A stretch of 51,959 nt of DNA from Nitrospirota bacterium (GTDB taxonomy: Bacteria > Nitrospirota > Thermodesulfovibrionia > UBA6902), in the NCBI GenBank assembly GCA_016234115.1, contig JACRHD010000052.1:1-51959 (forward strand). Reading direction: 5' to 3'. This document shows, in pieces, positions 24,410 through 32,714 of this stretch. Under the pieces are notes generated by a model. That model saw only the letters and a program-made list of their open reading frames with translations. It was not told the origin of the DNA and made no database searches. How positions within the stretch are numbered: the stretch's first letter is position 1; each line of letters opens with the position of its first letter. A program made the position numbers and the translations under genes.

Positions 24410-25186
24410 CTAATATCCTCCCCAGTTCCTCATCTTGGGGTGGCATTTTTTGCAATCATCCAGTGGAAAGGCCACACGCAGGTGGCAGACGCCGCAGGAG
24501 TCGCCCCTGATCATGTTGATCATCCTTAAGCTTTCCGTCGACTTTTTCTTTATATTGAAGAGCTCGGGATGACAACTGGAGCAGTCCAGCCACTGCTCAT
24601 GCGTTCTATGAGGAAAGACAGCGTAGGAAATCCCGCGCATTTCCGCCTCGAGCACAAGGTTCCGGACATTGACAAGCTCCCTGACTTCGCCGGAAAGACT
24701 GTCCGCCGGTTTTATCAGTCCGTCATTCAGCGCCCTGGACCAGTCTATTCCGTTTCCGAACCTGCTTTTGGGAAGTCTGTTCTGAAGCTCGTTGAACTTC
24801 CTGCCGCCGGAGGACGAATCGGCGTCGTGGCACCGCGAGCAGGTCTCTCCGTCCTCATCCTTCGGCCCGAAGGAAACCTTTCCATTATGGCAGGCCGCGC
24901 AATATCTGCCCTTCATAGTTCCGTTATCACAAACGATGGGGGTTTCATTTGACTGCATCGAGAATTCGAGCTCATAGTGGCATACCCTGCAGGTGTATTT
25001 GACGCGGTGGACCCAGTGTGAGAAATATACGGGGGTCCCTTTAGTCGCCTTTGCCGTTCTGTCGATCACGATGTCGCCGTAATTTTCCGAAGGCGGCAGG
25101 GGAGGGAGGTCGAAAGGACTTTGAGCAGACAAACGTCCTTCGTACAAAAACATACTCATCAGGAGAAGAAGATAAAGAATTTTCAT
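24410..25186 (-). CDS. Periplasmic hexaheme c-type cytochrome, paralogue of the upstream one
   Basis: 258 residues from the ATG at 25186 (MKILYLLLLMSMF...), which gives a clean signal peptide; an ATG at 25228 would add 14 residues. Six CXXCH: CRVCH, CAACH, CSRCH, CSSCH, CGVCH, CKKCH, in the same order as the gene at 23246, with the same RFGNGIDW linker and FSHWVHR/FPHRTHE distal His segments. It points toward the other cytochrome, so the pair is convergent with only 16 bp between the small secreted gene and this one: a duplication with inversion, probably under separate control. Confidence 0.92.
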   Translation of the reverse strand: MKILYLLLLMSMFLYEGRLSAQSPFDLPPLPPSENYGDIVIDRTAKATKGTPVYFSHWVHRVKYTCRVCHYELEFSMQSNETPIVCDNGTMKGRYCAACHNGKVSFGPKDEDGETCSRCHDADSSSGGRKFNELQNRLPKSRFGNGIDWSRALNDGLIKPADSLSGEVRELVNVRNLVLEAEMRGISYAVFPHRTHEQWLDCSSCHPELFNIKKKSTESLRMINMIRGDSCGVCHLRVAFPLDDCKKCHPKMRNWGGY

Positions 25187-25342
25187 TATTTCAATCCGCC
25201 GCCGTATGAAAGCACTGAAGGTCCCCATTATAAGTCCGACCGGGAAACGACCCGACCATGCCGATAAATCCGGGTGCAGCGGGGGCCCGGTCCTTCGACG
25301 GGCCCAGGATGACGCACGGTCTGTAATCAGTCCGAATAAGCC

Positions 25343-27082
25343 TTAGTCCGTGACTTTCAATATCTGTCCTTCGTAAAGAAGGGAAGACGTCAAATGATTG
25401 AGCCTCTTGAGCCGAGTCGTGTCCGAATTGAATTTGAGGGCGATGGTCTTCAGTGTTTCGCCCTTCTTCGTGCGATATTTCCCGTCCTGCATCGTATCGT
25501 CTTTATACGAAAGGAGGTCTCCCCCTTTCCCGCCTCTGAGGGGGATCTTCAGCTTCTGCCCGATCTGGATGCTGCGTCTGCGGCTGATCTTGTTTGCCTT
25601 GACGATGAGGTCCACATTTGTGCGGTACTTGGCCGCTATGCGCGATAACGTCTCGCCCTTTCTGACGGTGTGATAAATATAATCGGTATATTCATTCTTC
25701 TGGGGCGTCCAGTTCGGAAGGTCGTCAAGTTTGGCAAGAAGGACGGCCCCTTGTCCCGACGGCACGTTAAGGGAATATTTAGTAGGGGGGGTCGCCTGTC
25801 TTCTCAGCTCGGGATTCAGCAGCGCAAGCTCACCTGCGGATACCCCGAGACTTTCCGCAACCGCCTTCAACTGGATCTGTTTTTCAATGTTAATGCTTTC
25901 ATAAGTTAGCGGGATGTCTATCTGGTCCAGATTAAATCCATACTTTGCGGGGTCCTTCATAATATACAATGTTGCAAGAAATCTCGGAACGTAACGCGCC
26001 GTCTCGCGGGGCAGTTTTTCGTAGAGGTCCCAGAAGTTGTCCAGGTAATTGATTTTCTGGCTGCGTATTACCCTGAGGATGTTGCCTTCTCCGCAGTTAT
26101 AGGCGGCAAGCACCGTGGTCCAGTCGCCGAACATCTTGTGAAGCTCTTTAAGATATGAAATCGCGGCGCCGGTCGCCTTCCGGGGGTCCATCCTCTCATC
26201 GATCCAGGTGTCTCTCTTCAAACCGAATTTATAGCCTGTAGACGGGATGAATTGCCAGATACCGAGAGCGCGTGCCGGAGACAGGGCCGTTACCTTGAAC
26301 CAGCTTTCTATGAAAGGGAGCCATGAGAGCTCCTCGGGCAGGCCGGCCTCTTTCAGGGACTTCACGATTTCTTCCCGGTATTTGCCCGAGCGCTTATAGC
26401 CTTCAATAAACAATTCGCGCTCATATCCCTGAAAAGACCTGATCTCCTTTTCCACATGTTCGTTCATTACCAGGGGGATCTCTTTGTGGTTGCCGTTGAC
26501 GGTGGTATATCTTGAGGAATAAATCTCCAATATCCTTTTTGAAATAGTGAACCTCAGGTCTTCCTTCTGCCGTGTCAATTCGGGATACTTGTCCGTATCC
26601 ACCTTCACCACGAGCTGATACGCCTCATCGAGGGATTCTATGGCCTTTTCAGGGTTGCTTCCACTCCACATCTCCTGGGCCGTTTCACAGTAGTCCAGGG
26701 CCGCGTCGAGCATGGACTGCTCTTTGCTTTCATTATTTTCATTTTCTTCCTCGGCAGCAACGGCTGCGTCTTCCAGGGGGTTTTTGACTGCATCGGCATA
26801 TATACCCGCGGGCTTTTCCTCTACTGCCTTGTTCTCCGGCTTCTCGCTGAATGCAATAAGCGGCTCCTCTTCCGCCGGGGAGGACGGGACCTTCTCATCG
26901 CTCACAACCGGAGGGAAGGTAGGGTCTGCAAGCTCCTCCCTGCCGTCCGTCGCATACGGCTCGTACGCGGGGATGTCGCTGAAATTATTGATGTCGGCCG
27001 CGACCTGTGAATTTGACAGGGAGCAGCCGGCAGACAGGACACAAAGAAATAAAACTATATATCTGCAAAGTGATGCCTTCAT
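25343..27082 (-). CDS. mltD: MltD-like membrane-bound lytic murein transglycosylase with LysM domains
   Basis: 579 residues from the ATG at 27082, with GAGGAGG seven bases upstream. Lipoprotein signal (LSAGC, Cys20), a low-complexity acidic Glu/Ala linker to about residue 120, a helical region, then the SLT domain: LSWLPFIESWFKVTALSPARALGIWQFIPSTG (catalytic Glu in FIESWF) and AAYNCGEGN. Two C-terminal LysM modules follow (HTVRKGETLSRIAAKY... and YRTKKGETLKTIALKF...). It cleaves peptidoglycan glycan strands, forming 1,6-anhydro-MurNAc ends, anchored in the outer membrane. Confidence 0.93.
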   Translation of the reverse strand: MKASLCRYIVLFLCVLSAGCSLSNSQVAADINNFSDIPAYEPYATDGREELADPTFPPVVSDEKVPSSPAEEEPLIAFSEKPENKAVEEKPAGIYADAVKNPLEDAAVAAEEENENNESKEQSMLDAALDYCETAQEMWSGSNPEKAIESLDEAYQLVVKVDTDKYPELTRQKEDLRFTISKRILEIYSSRYTTVNGNHKEIPLVMNEHVEKEIRSFQGYERELFIEGYKRSGKYREEIVKSLKEAGLPEELSWLPFIESWFKVTALSPARALGIWQFIPSTGYKFGLKRDTWIDERMDPRKATGAAISYLKELHKMFGDWTTVLAAYNCGEGNILRVIRSQKINYLDNFWDLYEKLPRETARYVPRFLATLYIMKDPAKYGFNLDQIDIPLTYESINIEKQIQLKAVAESLGVSAGELALLNPELRRQATPPTKYSLNVPSGQGAVLLAKLDDLPNWTPQKNEYTDYIYHTVRKGETLSRIAAKYRTNVDLIVKANKISRRRSIQIGQKLKIPLRGGKGGDLLSYKDDTMQDGKYRTKKGETLKTIALKFNSDTTRLKRLNHLTSSLLYEGQILKVTD

Positions 27083-27195
27083 AATCAACCTCCTCTATAA
27101 AACCGGCCCATTCCCGGGACCGGGCTTTGAAAAATTCATTTACTATAGCAGAATTACTCCTTTTCCACAATAAAAAAACGTCAATCCCGTATCCA

Positions 27196-27338
27196 TTCAG
27201 TTACAGGTGATATTACCAATGTCTCCCCCTTTGAAAAAGGGGGGGCGAGGGGGGATTTTGAAATAAAAACGTTCATCTAAAAATCTCCCCTAAACCCCTC
27301 TTTTCCAAAGAGGGGGATAACCTGCACCTGTAACTGAA
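27196..27338. repeat. C-rich/G-rich palindromic repeat, copy 4, with outer 13-bp arms
   Basis: Perfect outer arms TTCAGTTACAGGT (27196-27208) and ACCTGTAACTGAA (27326-27338). Inside are CCCCCTTTGAAAAAGGGGG, GGGGGATTTT, AAAATCTCCCC and CCCCTCTTTTCCAAAGAGGGGG. The best-preserved full-length example of this family in the window. Confidence 0.8.
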
Positions 27339-27785
27339 GGGTCTCTTACTCCCCTCTTGAGGGGTGCAGGGGTGTGTTAAAACCATAACTGAGGGTTTCC
27401 TGATCCCGGTATAGAGGTTTGCAATTTTCATTCCACTATTGTCTCCATAGATTGTATTATGACTTTTGACACTGCTTTATTCTGTGATCTAACGCGGCAG
27501 AGCTCCAGGTTAAATAAAGGGATTTGATTCCCCGCCGCATACCCGCAGCGGTCCCGGACGCGGGACAATTCCGTCGCCTGAAAGAGGAGCGTGAGCGTCA
27601 TGGGACAGGCAAAAATGTCATTGAGTTGACAAATCCGTATCAGAAGCGGTCTGGAAATCTTCACTTTTATAATTCAGAAGAGTTAATATACTCTTCAGTT
27701 CTTCTGAAAATAGTATGGGTAAGACGCCTTTTCGTATCGCGCGTTACCCGCTTTCTTATCGATGTACTGCGCAGGTTGAATGTAG
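27339..27785. other. Gene-free interval upstream of apgM
   Basis: No convincing gene. It holds a further fragment of the C-rich/G-rich repeat (CCCCTCTTGAGGGG, about 27352-27365), and an 8-bp hairpin (TTCAGAAG / CTTCTGAA, about 27676-27712) nesting a second GAAGAG/CTCTTC stem. A promoter for apgM is expected here, but no good -35/-10 pair stands out. Confidence 0.4.
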
Positions 27786-29003
27786 ATGAAATACATTGTG
27801 CTCATAGGCGACGGGATGACAGGCAGGCCAATAGAGGAGCTTGGCGGAAAGACCTGCCTGCAGAAGGCAAATACGCCCAATATGGACAGGCTTGCCGGCG
27901 GGAGCATTATCGGCACGGCCCGCACCATTCCTTACGGATTTCACCCCGGCTCTGATGTCGCCAACCTGAGCATACTTGGCTATGACCCCGCAAAATATTA
28001 CACCGGCAGGGCCCCGCTTGAGGCCGCAAGCATCGGCGTTAAACTCGGGGAGGGCGATGTCGCCTACAGGTGCAATCTCGTTACCATCGGCCCCGGCGAA
28101 AACGGCGCGGTAATGGATGACTACAGCAGCGGACATATAACCACTGATGAGGCGCGGGAGCTCATAAAATCAGTAAGCGACAAGCTCGGCAGCTCTCAGA
28201 TAATATTTTATCCCGGAGTGAGTTACAGACACCTGATGGTCTGGAAGAACGGACGGTCTGATATCCGGTGCTTCCCTCCTCATGACATCCTTGGAAAGGA
28301 GATTGCCGGCCATTTGCCTTCCGGGGAAGGTGAAGACGTCCTGAGGAATTTAATGAGCGGCTCAGTGGAGATACTCGAGGACCATCCGGTCAACCGGAAG
28401 CGGGTCAGTGAAGGCAAGAAACCGGCCGGCAGTATCTGGCTATGGGGACAGGGAAGGAAACCCCAGCTCCCCACTTATCAGGAAAGATACGGATTAAAAG
28501 GCGCCCTTATCTCGGCGGTCGACCTGACAAAGGGACTTGGGATATACGCCGGGTTTGAGATACTCAGTGTGCCGGGCGTTACGGGCTGGCTCGATACAAA
28601 TTATAAGGGCAAATCCGAGAATGCATTGAAGGCGCTCGACAGGGTGGATTTTATTTATGTGCACGTGGAGTCTCCGGATGAGGCAGGCCATTCGGGAAGT
28701 TATGAGAACAAGCTGAAGGCGATTGAGGATTTTGATTCGCTGGTGGTCGGTCCGGTGATGAGGGGACTGGAGGAGAGGTCCGGGGATTACCGTGTGCTGC
28801 TTATGCCGGACCACGCTACGCCTGTTAAAATAAGGACCCATACCGCCGAACCGGTGCCGTTTGCAATTTTCGACAGCCGGGACCGCAAAAATGCCGGTGA
28901 AGTTGCATTCGATGAGTCCATTGCGGAAAGAAAAGACATCATTGTTTTTGATGAAGGCTATACATTGATGGACTACTTTATAAATCCGGAAGTTAGTAGT
29001 TAG
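27786..29003 (+). CDS. apgM: ApgM-family cofactor-independent phosphoglycerate mutase or alternative homoserine kinase
   Basis: 405 residues of the archaeal-type iPGM family in the alkaline phosphatase superfamily: MKYIVLIGDGMTGRP (metal-binding Asp), GFHPGSDVANLSILGYDP (nucleophile Ser), HVESPDEAGHSG and MPDHATP metal sites. It either interconverts 2- and 3-phosphoglycerate, or belongs to the subgroup proposed to act as homoserine kinase in bacteria without ThrB. The immediate neighbours lysC (aspartate kinase) and cimA favour the second. Intergenic DNA to lysC is a heptamer repeat. No Shine-Dalgarno is obvious. Confidence 0.85.
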   Translation: MKYIVLIGDGMTGRPIEELGGKTCLQKANTPNMDRLAGGSIIGTARTIPYGFHPGSDVANLSILGYDPAKYYTGRAPLEAASIGVKLGEGDVAYRCNLVTIGPGENGAVMDDYSSGHITTDEARELIKSVSDKLGSSQIIFYPGVSYRHLMVWKNGRSDIRCFPPHDILGKEIAGHLPSGEGEDVLRNLMSGSVEILEDHPVNRKRVSEGKKPAGSIWLWGQGRKPQLPTYQERYGLKGALISAVDLTKGLGIYAGFEILSVPGVTGWLDTNYKGKSENALKALDRVDFIYVHVESPDEAGHSGSYENKLKAIEDFDSLVVGPVMRGLEERSGDYRVLLMPDHATPVKIRTHTAEPVPFAIFDSRDRKNAGEVAFDESIAERKDIIVFDEGYTLMDYFINPEVSS

Positions 29004-29069
29004 CAGCAAGTAGTTAAGGGGAAAAATTCCAGAATGAATCCCTTAACTACTAACTACTAACTGCTTGCT
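29002..29069. repeat. Heptamer palindrome AGTAGTT between apgM and lysC
   Basis: Left arm AGTTAGTAGTTAG...AAGTAGTTAAGGGG, right arm CCCTTAACTACTAACTACTAACTGCTTGC. The apgM stop (TAG at 29001-29003) is adjacent to the left arm. A near-identical unit lies between lysC and cimA. Confidence 0.85.
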
Positions 29070-29105
29070 TCTTAATACTTATTTTTAACAGGGAGGCTTA
29101 AGCCA

Positions 29106-30320
29106 ATGCTGATCGTTCAAAAATACGGCGGCACCTCTGTAGCGAATGTCGAGAGGATAAAGGCGGTTGCAGGGCGTGTCTCGGCGGCGGCGAAAGAAGG
29201 GCACAAGGTCGTAGTAGTTGTCTCGGCCATGTCGGGCGAGACGGACAAGCTCATAGGTCTGGCGCAGCAGATATCGCCGAACCCGGGGGAAAGGGAGATG
29301 GACCTCCTGCTTTCATCAGGTGAACGCGTAACCAGCGCGCTTACCGCGATGGCTGTGGAGGCTTTAGGGCACAGGGCCATGGCGTTTACGGGCAGGCAGA
29401 TGGGCATCATAACCGACACCGTCCACACGAAGGCGAGGATAGAGAGGATCACCGGCGAAAGGGCAAGGAAGGCCCTGCAGGACGGTTACGTTATTGTAGT
29501 GGCCGGGTTTCAGGGAATAACCGAGGATGATGACGTTACTACCCTCGGCAGGGGAGGCTCCGATCTTTCGGCGGTCGCCATAGCGTCCGCGCTGGAGGCC
29601 GATCTGTGCGAAATCTATACGGACGTCGACGGGGTATACACGACCGATCCCAATATCGTGCCCGAGGCCAGAAAGCTGAACAAGATCTCTTATGAAGAAA
29701 TGCTGGAGCTTGCCAGTCTCGGCGCCAAGGTCCTTCAGACGAGGTCCGTGGAATTTGCCATGAAATACGAAGTGCCGGTGGTTGTGAGGTCGAGTTTCAA
29801 CAACAACCCCGGAACGCTTGTGACCAGGGAGGATAAGGATATGGAAAAGGTGGTTGTTTCCGGCGTTGCTTATGACAAGAACCAGTCGAAGATCACCGTA
29901 ATGGCGGTGCCGGACACACCCGGCATAGCCGCGAGGCTTTTTAAGCCGATTGCAGACGCAAATATCGTCGTGGACATGATTGTCCAGAACGTAAGCAGCG
30001 GGGGAAATGCGACTGATATCTCGTTCACTGTGCCGAAGACCGACAGTAAAAAGGCCTTGACCCTTACGGAGAAGATCGCCCGGGAACTCGAGGCAAAAGG
30101 CGTTGATCTGAGGGAGGACATCGCGAAGATATCCGTTGTGGGCGTCGGCATGAGGACCCATTCCGGGGTGGCAGCCCAGATGTTCGATACGCTTGCCGGA
30201 CACGGGATCAATATCATGATGATCGGGACCTCGGAGATAAAGGTCTCGTGCGTTATCGGACTTAAATATACCGAGCTTGCCGTCAGGGTGCTGCACGAGG
30301 CGTTCGGGCTGTCGGGATAG
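29106..30320 (+). CDS. lysC: Aspartate kinase
   Basis: 404 residues, typical of the monofunctional single-chain type. Kinase domain begins [24 protein letters not shown] and [16 protein letters not shown] are the substrate and nucleotide motifs. Two C-terminal ACT domains (about 265-400; [27 protein letters not shown] and [37 protein letters not shown]) suggest feedback control by lysine and/or threonine. It phosphorylates aspartate in the Lys/Thr/Met pathway. GGGAGG ribosome-binding site. Flanked on both sides by heptamer palindromes. Confidence 0.96.
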   Translation: MLIVQKYGGTSVANVERIKAVAGRVSAAAKEGHKVVVVVSAMSGETDKLIGLAQQISPNPGEREMDLLLSSGERVTSALTAMAVEALGHRAMAFTGRQMGIITDTVHTKARIERITGERARKALQDGYVIVVAGFQGITEDDDVTTLGRGGSDLSAVAIASALEADLCEIYTDVDGVYTTDPNIVPEARKLNKISYEEMLELASLGAKVLQTRSVEFAMKYEVPVVVRSSFNNNPGTLVTREDKDMEKVVVSGVAYDKNQSKITVMAVPDTPGIAARLFKPIADANIVVDMIVQNVSSGGNATDISFTVPKTDSKKALTLTEKIARELEAKGVDLREDIAKISVVGVGMRTHSGVAAQMFDTLAGHGINIMMIGTSEIKVSCVIGLKYTELAVRVLHEAFGLSG

Positions 30321-30332
30321 CAGAAAAAAATC

Positions 30333-30420
30333 AAGCAGCAGGTAGTTAGTAGTAAGTAGTTAGGGGGGATTTCCAAAGCGTGTCCCTTAACTACTAACTA
30401 CTTGCTACTAACTACTACCT
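30333..30420. repeat. Heptamer palindrome AGTAGTT between lysC and cimA
   Basis: Left arm CAGGTAGTTAGTAGTAAGTAGTTAGGGG, right arm CCCTTAACTACTAACTACTTGCTACTAACTACTACCTGG. Longer and more regular than the unit at 29002 but with the same repeat sequence, so the two may derive from each other. Confidence 0.85.
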
Positions 30421-30459
30421 GGCCATTCTGAATGGTATGGGTTATGGTAATATATCGCC

Positions 30460-32067
30460 ATGCGAAAAATTGAATTGTACGACACAACCTTAAGGGACGG
30501 CGCCCAGTCGGAAGAGATATCCTTTTCCGTAGAGGACAAATTGAGGATCGCCCGCAAGTTAGACGATTTCGGCATCCATTATATCGAAGGCGGATGGCCG
30601 GGGGCCAATCCCCGCGACGCGGAGTTTTTTGAAAAGGCGAAGAAGCTTAAATTCCAGTCCGCCCGACTTGCGGCCTTCGGGGCCACACACAGGGCCTCGC
30701 TCAAGGTTGGCGAAGACCCCAGCATAAAGGCCCTGTTGGCCTCAAAAACCCCTGTCTTTACTATCGTGGGCAAGACGTGGGATTTTCACGTGAAGGAGGC
30801 GCTGAGGATTTCAAACCAGACGAACCTCGAAATTATATTCAACACAATCGCCTATCTGAAGAAAAGGGCGGAAAAGGTCTTTTTTGACGCCGAGCACTTC
30901 TTTGACGGTTACAGGGCGAATCCCGAATACGCGGTCAAGGCCCTTGAGGCGGCTGTTTCAGGAGGAGCGGACTGTCTCGTGCTCTGTGATTCAAACGGCG
31001 GTACGCTGCCGCATGAGATTGGGAGAATTATTAAGGAGTTGTACGGGCGAGGTCACCTCGCCCCTACAGCACAGGCGAACGGTTGTTCGCCCCTGCAGCG
31101 AACATCATTTGGCATTCATGCCCACAATGATTCCGAATGCGCCGTCGCCAATTCTTTAATAGCGGTGGAGCACGGCGCAATTCAGGTCCAGGGGACGATC
31201 AACGGCCTGGGCGAGAGATGCGGCAATGCAAACCTTATGTCCGTTATCCCGAATCTTAAGATAAAGATGAAGGTGAATTGCATTTCAGACGGCAACCTGA
31301 AAAAATTGAAGGACGTGTCTCGCTTTGTCACCGAGATCGCCAACCTCAGGCATTTCAGGAGGCAGCCTTACGTCGGAGAAAGCGCGTTCGCGCATAAAGG
31401 CGGCATACACGTCAGCGCAATTCTCAGGCACCCCGAGACGTACGAGCATATAAGGCCCGATGTCGTAGGAAATCAGCAGAGGGTGCTTATCTCTGATTTA
31501 GGCGGCAAGGGCAATATCATCAAGAAGGCCAAGGAGTTCAACCTCAGGGTTGACCCGGATTCACCTGAAATAACACATATCGCAAAGCAGATGAAGGAGC
31601 TTGAGAACCAGGGCTTTCAGTTTGAAGGCGCCGAGGCCTCCTTCGAGCTTTTAATGAAGAAGACCTTTAAGCTCCACAGGAAGTTTTTCGAGCTCACCGG
31701 CTTCAGGGTGATCGTGGAAAAAAGGAGCGAAGGCGAGGAATGCCTGAGTGAGGCCACGATCATGCTCAAAGTGGACGGGAAACCGGAGCATACCGCGGCA
31801 ACGGGACACGGCCCGGTCAACGCCCTTGACGCGGCGTTAAGGAAGGCGCTCGAAAAATTCTACCCTCAGCTCAAAAAGGTGAGATTGCTCGATTATAAAG
31901 TGCGGGTGCTTACCGCTGGAACCGGCACGGCGGCAAAGGTAAGGGTCCTGATAGAGTCCGGCGACGACGTCCACAAATGGGGCACGGTCGGCGTTTCAGA
32001 GAACATCATAGAGGCCTCCTGGCAGGCGCTCGTGGACAGTATTGAATATAAATTATTGAGAGGATGA
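30460..32067 (+). CDS. cimA: (R)-citramalate synthase with in-frame repeat insertion
   Basis: 535 residues, the long CimA subgroup of the DRE-TIM/isopropylmalate synthase family: [15 protein letters not shown] start, [21 protein letters not shown], metal-binding GIHAHND (His220, His222), GERCGNANL, and the C-terminal LeuA allosteric dimer domain (about 400-530). It condenses pyruvate with acetyl-CoA to citramalate for threonine-independent isoleucine synthesis. Residues about 196-216 ([18 protein letters not shown]) are translated from two GGGGCGA-type palindromes directly before the metal-binding HxH segment. ATG start with a weak upstream signal. Confidence 0.93.
   Translation: MRKIELYDTTLRDGAQSEEISFSVEDKLRIARKLDDFGIHYIEGGWPGANPRDAEFFEKAKKLKFQSARLAAFGATHRASLKVGEDPSIKALLASKTPVFTIVGKTWDFHVKEALRISNQTNLEIIFNTIAYLKKRAEKVFFDAEHFFDGYRANPEYAVKALEAAVSGGADCLVLCDSNGGTLPHEIGRIIKELYGRGHLAPTAQANGCSPLQRTSFGIHAHNDSECAVANSLIAVEHGAIQVQGTINGLGERCGNANLMSVIPNLKIKMKVNCISDGNLKKLKDVSRFVTEIANLRHFRRQPYVGESAFAHKGGIHVSAILRHPETYEHIRPDVVGNQQRVLISDLGGKGNIIKKAKEFNLRVDPDSPEITHIAKQMKELENQGFQFEGAEASFELLMKKTFKLHRKFFELTGFRVIVEKRSEGEECLSEATIMLKVDGKPEHTAATGHGPVNALDAALRKALEKFYPQLKKVRLLDYKVRVLTAGTGTAAKVRVLIESGDDVHKWGTVGVSENIIEASWQALVDSIEYKLLRG
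31043..31098. repeat. Two GGGGCGA-type palindromes in-frame in cimA
   Basis: GGGCGAGGT-C-ACCTCGCCC (31045-31063) and GGCGAAC-GGTT-GTTCGCC (about 31074-31091), each a separate hairpin. The same family is at 2586 and 47291. Confidence 0.8.
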
Positions 32068-32073
32068 ATTAAC

Positions 32074-32168
32074 TTCCCCTCTTAGAAAAAGAGGGGTCAG
32101 GGGAGATTTTGTAATAAATTCATTTCAATCAAAAAATCCCCCCTCGCCCCCCTTTTTCTAAGGGGGGG
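32074..32168. repeat. C-rich/G-rich palindromic repeat, copy 5
   Basis: CCCCTCTTAGAAAAAGAGGGG...GGGGAGATTTT, spacer, AAAAATCCCCCCTCGCCCCCC-TTTTTCTAAGGGGGGG. Its purine-rich end lies 10 bp before the next start codon and may act as its ribosome-binding site. Confidence 0.8.
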
Positions 32169-32177
32169 CAAAGCAAT

Positions 32178-32606
32178 ATGGAAGAAATCGGCATTGTAAC
32201 AAAAACAGAAGGCCTTACCGCGAAGGTAGCCGTTCAGAAGAAGGGCGGATGCGAAGGGTGCGGCGCAAAAGGGGTATGTGAAACGACCGAGGCGGGGATG
32301 GAGATAGAGGCGCTCAACCCCGTCAATGCGAAAGAGGGACAGACCGTGAAGGTTTCAATCAAGCCCTCCGTCTACCTGAAAGGCACCATGCTGGTTTACG
32401 GATTTCCGCTTATCGCCATGTTTGCCGGGGCGATAAGCGGCAAGAACATCGGTGAAACATATATGAAAGAGACGAGCTCGGACCTGATTGCCGCTATTGC
32501 GGGATTCAGCGCTCTTATAGTATCGTTTCTGGGAGTAAAGCTGTGGTCTCACAAAATGGAGACAAAACCTGAATACAAGCCGGTGATTGAAGAAATAATA
32601 AAATAA
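32178..32606 (+). CDS. RseC/MucC-like SoxR-reducing-system protein
   Basis: 142 residues. N-terminal Cys cluster GGCEGCGAKGVC (Cys24, Cys27, Cys33 plus later residues) is typical of RseC, as is the pair of C-terminal transmembrane helices (about 70-90 and 95-118). RseC-type proteins are associated with Rsx/Rnf complexes, and an Rnf operon lies 13 kb away. The start is set by family length; the upstream GGGGGGG of repeat copy 5 may be the ribosome-binding site. Inner membrane. Confidence 0.85.
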   Translation: MEEIGIVTKTEGLTAKVAVQKKGGCEGCGAKGVCETTEAGMEIEALNPVNAKEGQTVKVSIKPSVYLKGTMLVYGFPLIAMFAGAISGKNIGETYMKETSSDLIAAIAGFSALIVSFLGVKLWSHKMETKPEYKPVIEEIIK

Positions 32607-32697
32607 TTCAAAATTCAATATTCAAGATTCAATATCAAAACAAATGAAATATTTAATTCGAGTCTTGAATTTTGAATTTTAAATCTTGAATTTTTTT
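32606..32697. repeat. AATTCAA-type heptamer palindrome before the EF-G gene
   Basis: Left arm ATTCAAAATTCAATATTCAAGATTCAATAT, right arm TTGAATTTTGAATTTTAAATCTTGAAT. The only gene between is the EF-G paralogue downstream, whose GGGAGG site follows at 32702. Confidence 0.8.
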
Positions 32698-32714
32698 AAA
32701 AGGGAGGATACTGC

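Noticed and set aside
27490-27545. tRNA-like segment with GCGGC...GCCGC ends and a GGGATTTGATTCCC arm
   Set aside because: Far too short for a tRNA, with no anticodon arm; probably chance complementarity.
27524-27955. 143-residue + strand frame before and inside apgM
   Set aside because: Runs out of frame into apgM with no ribosome-binding site and no conserved pattern.
29364-30296. 310-residue minus-strand frame opposite lysC
   Set aside because: Antisense to a fully conserved aspartate kinase; His/Arg-rich shadow composition.
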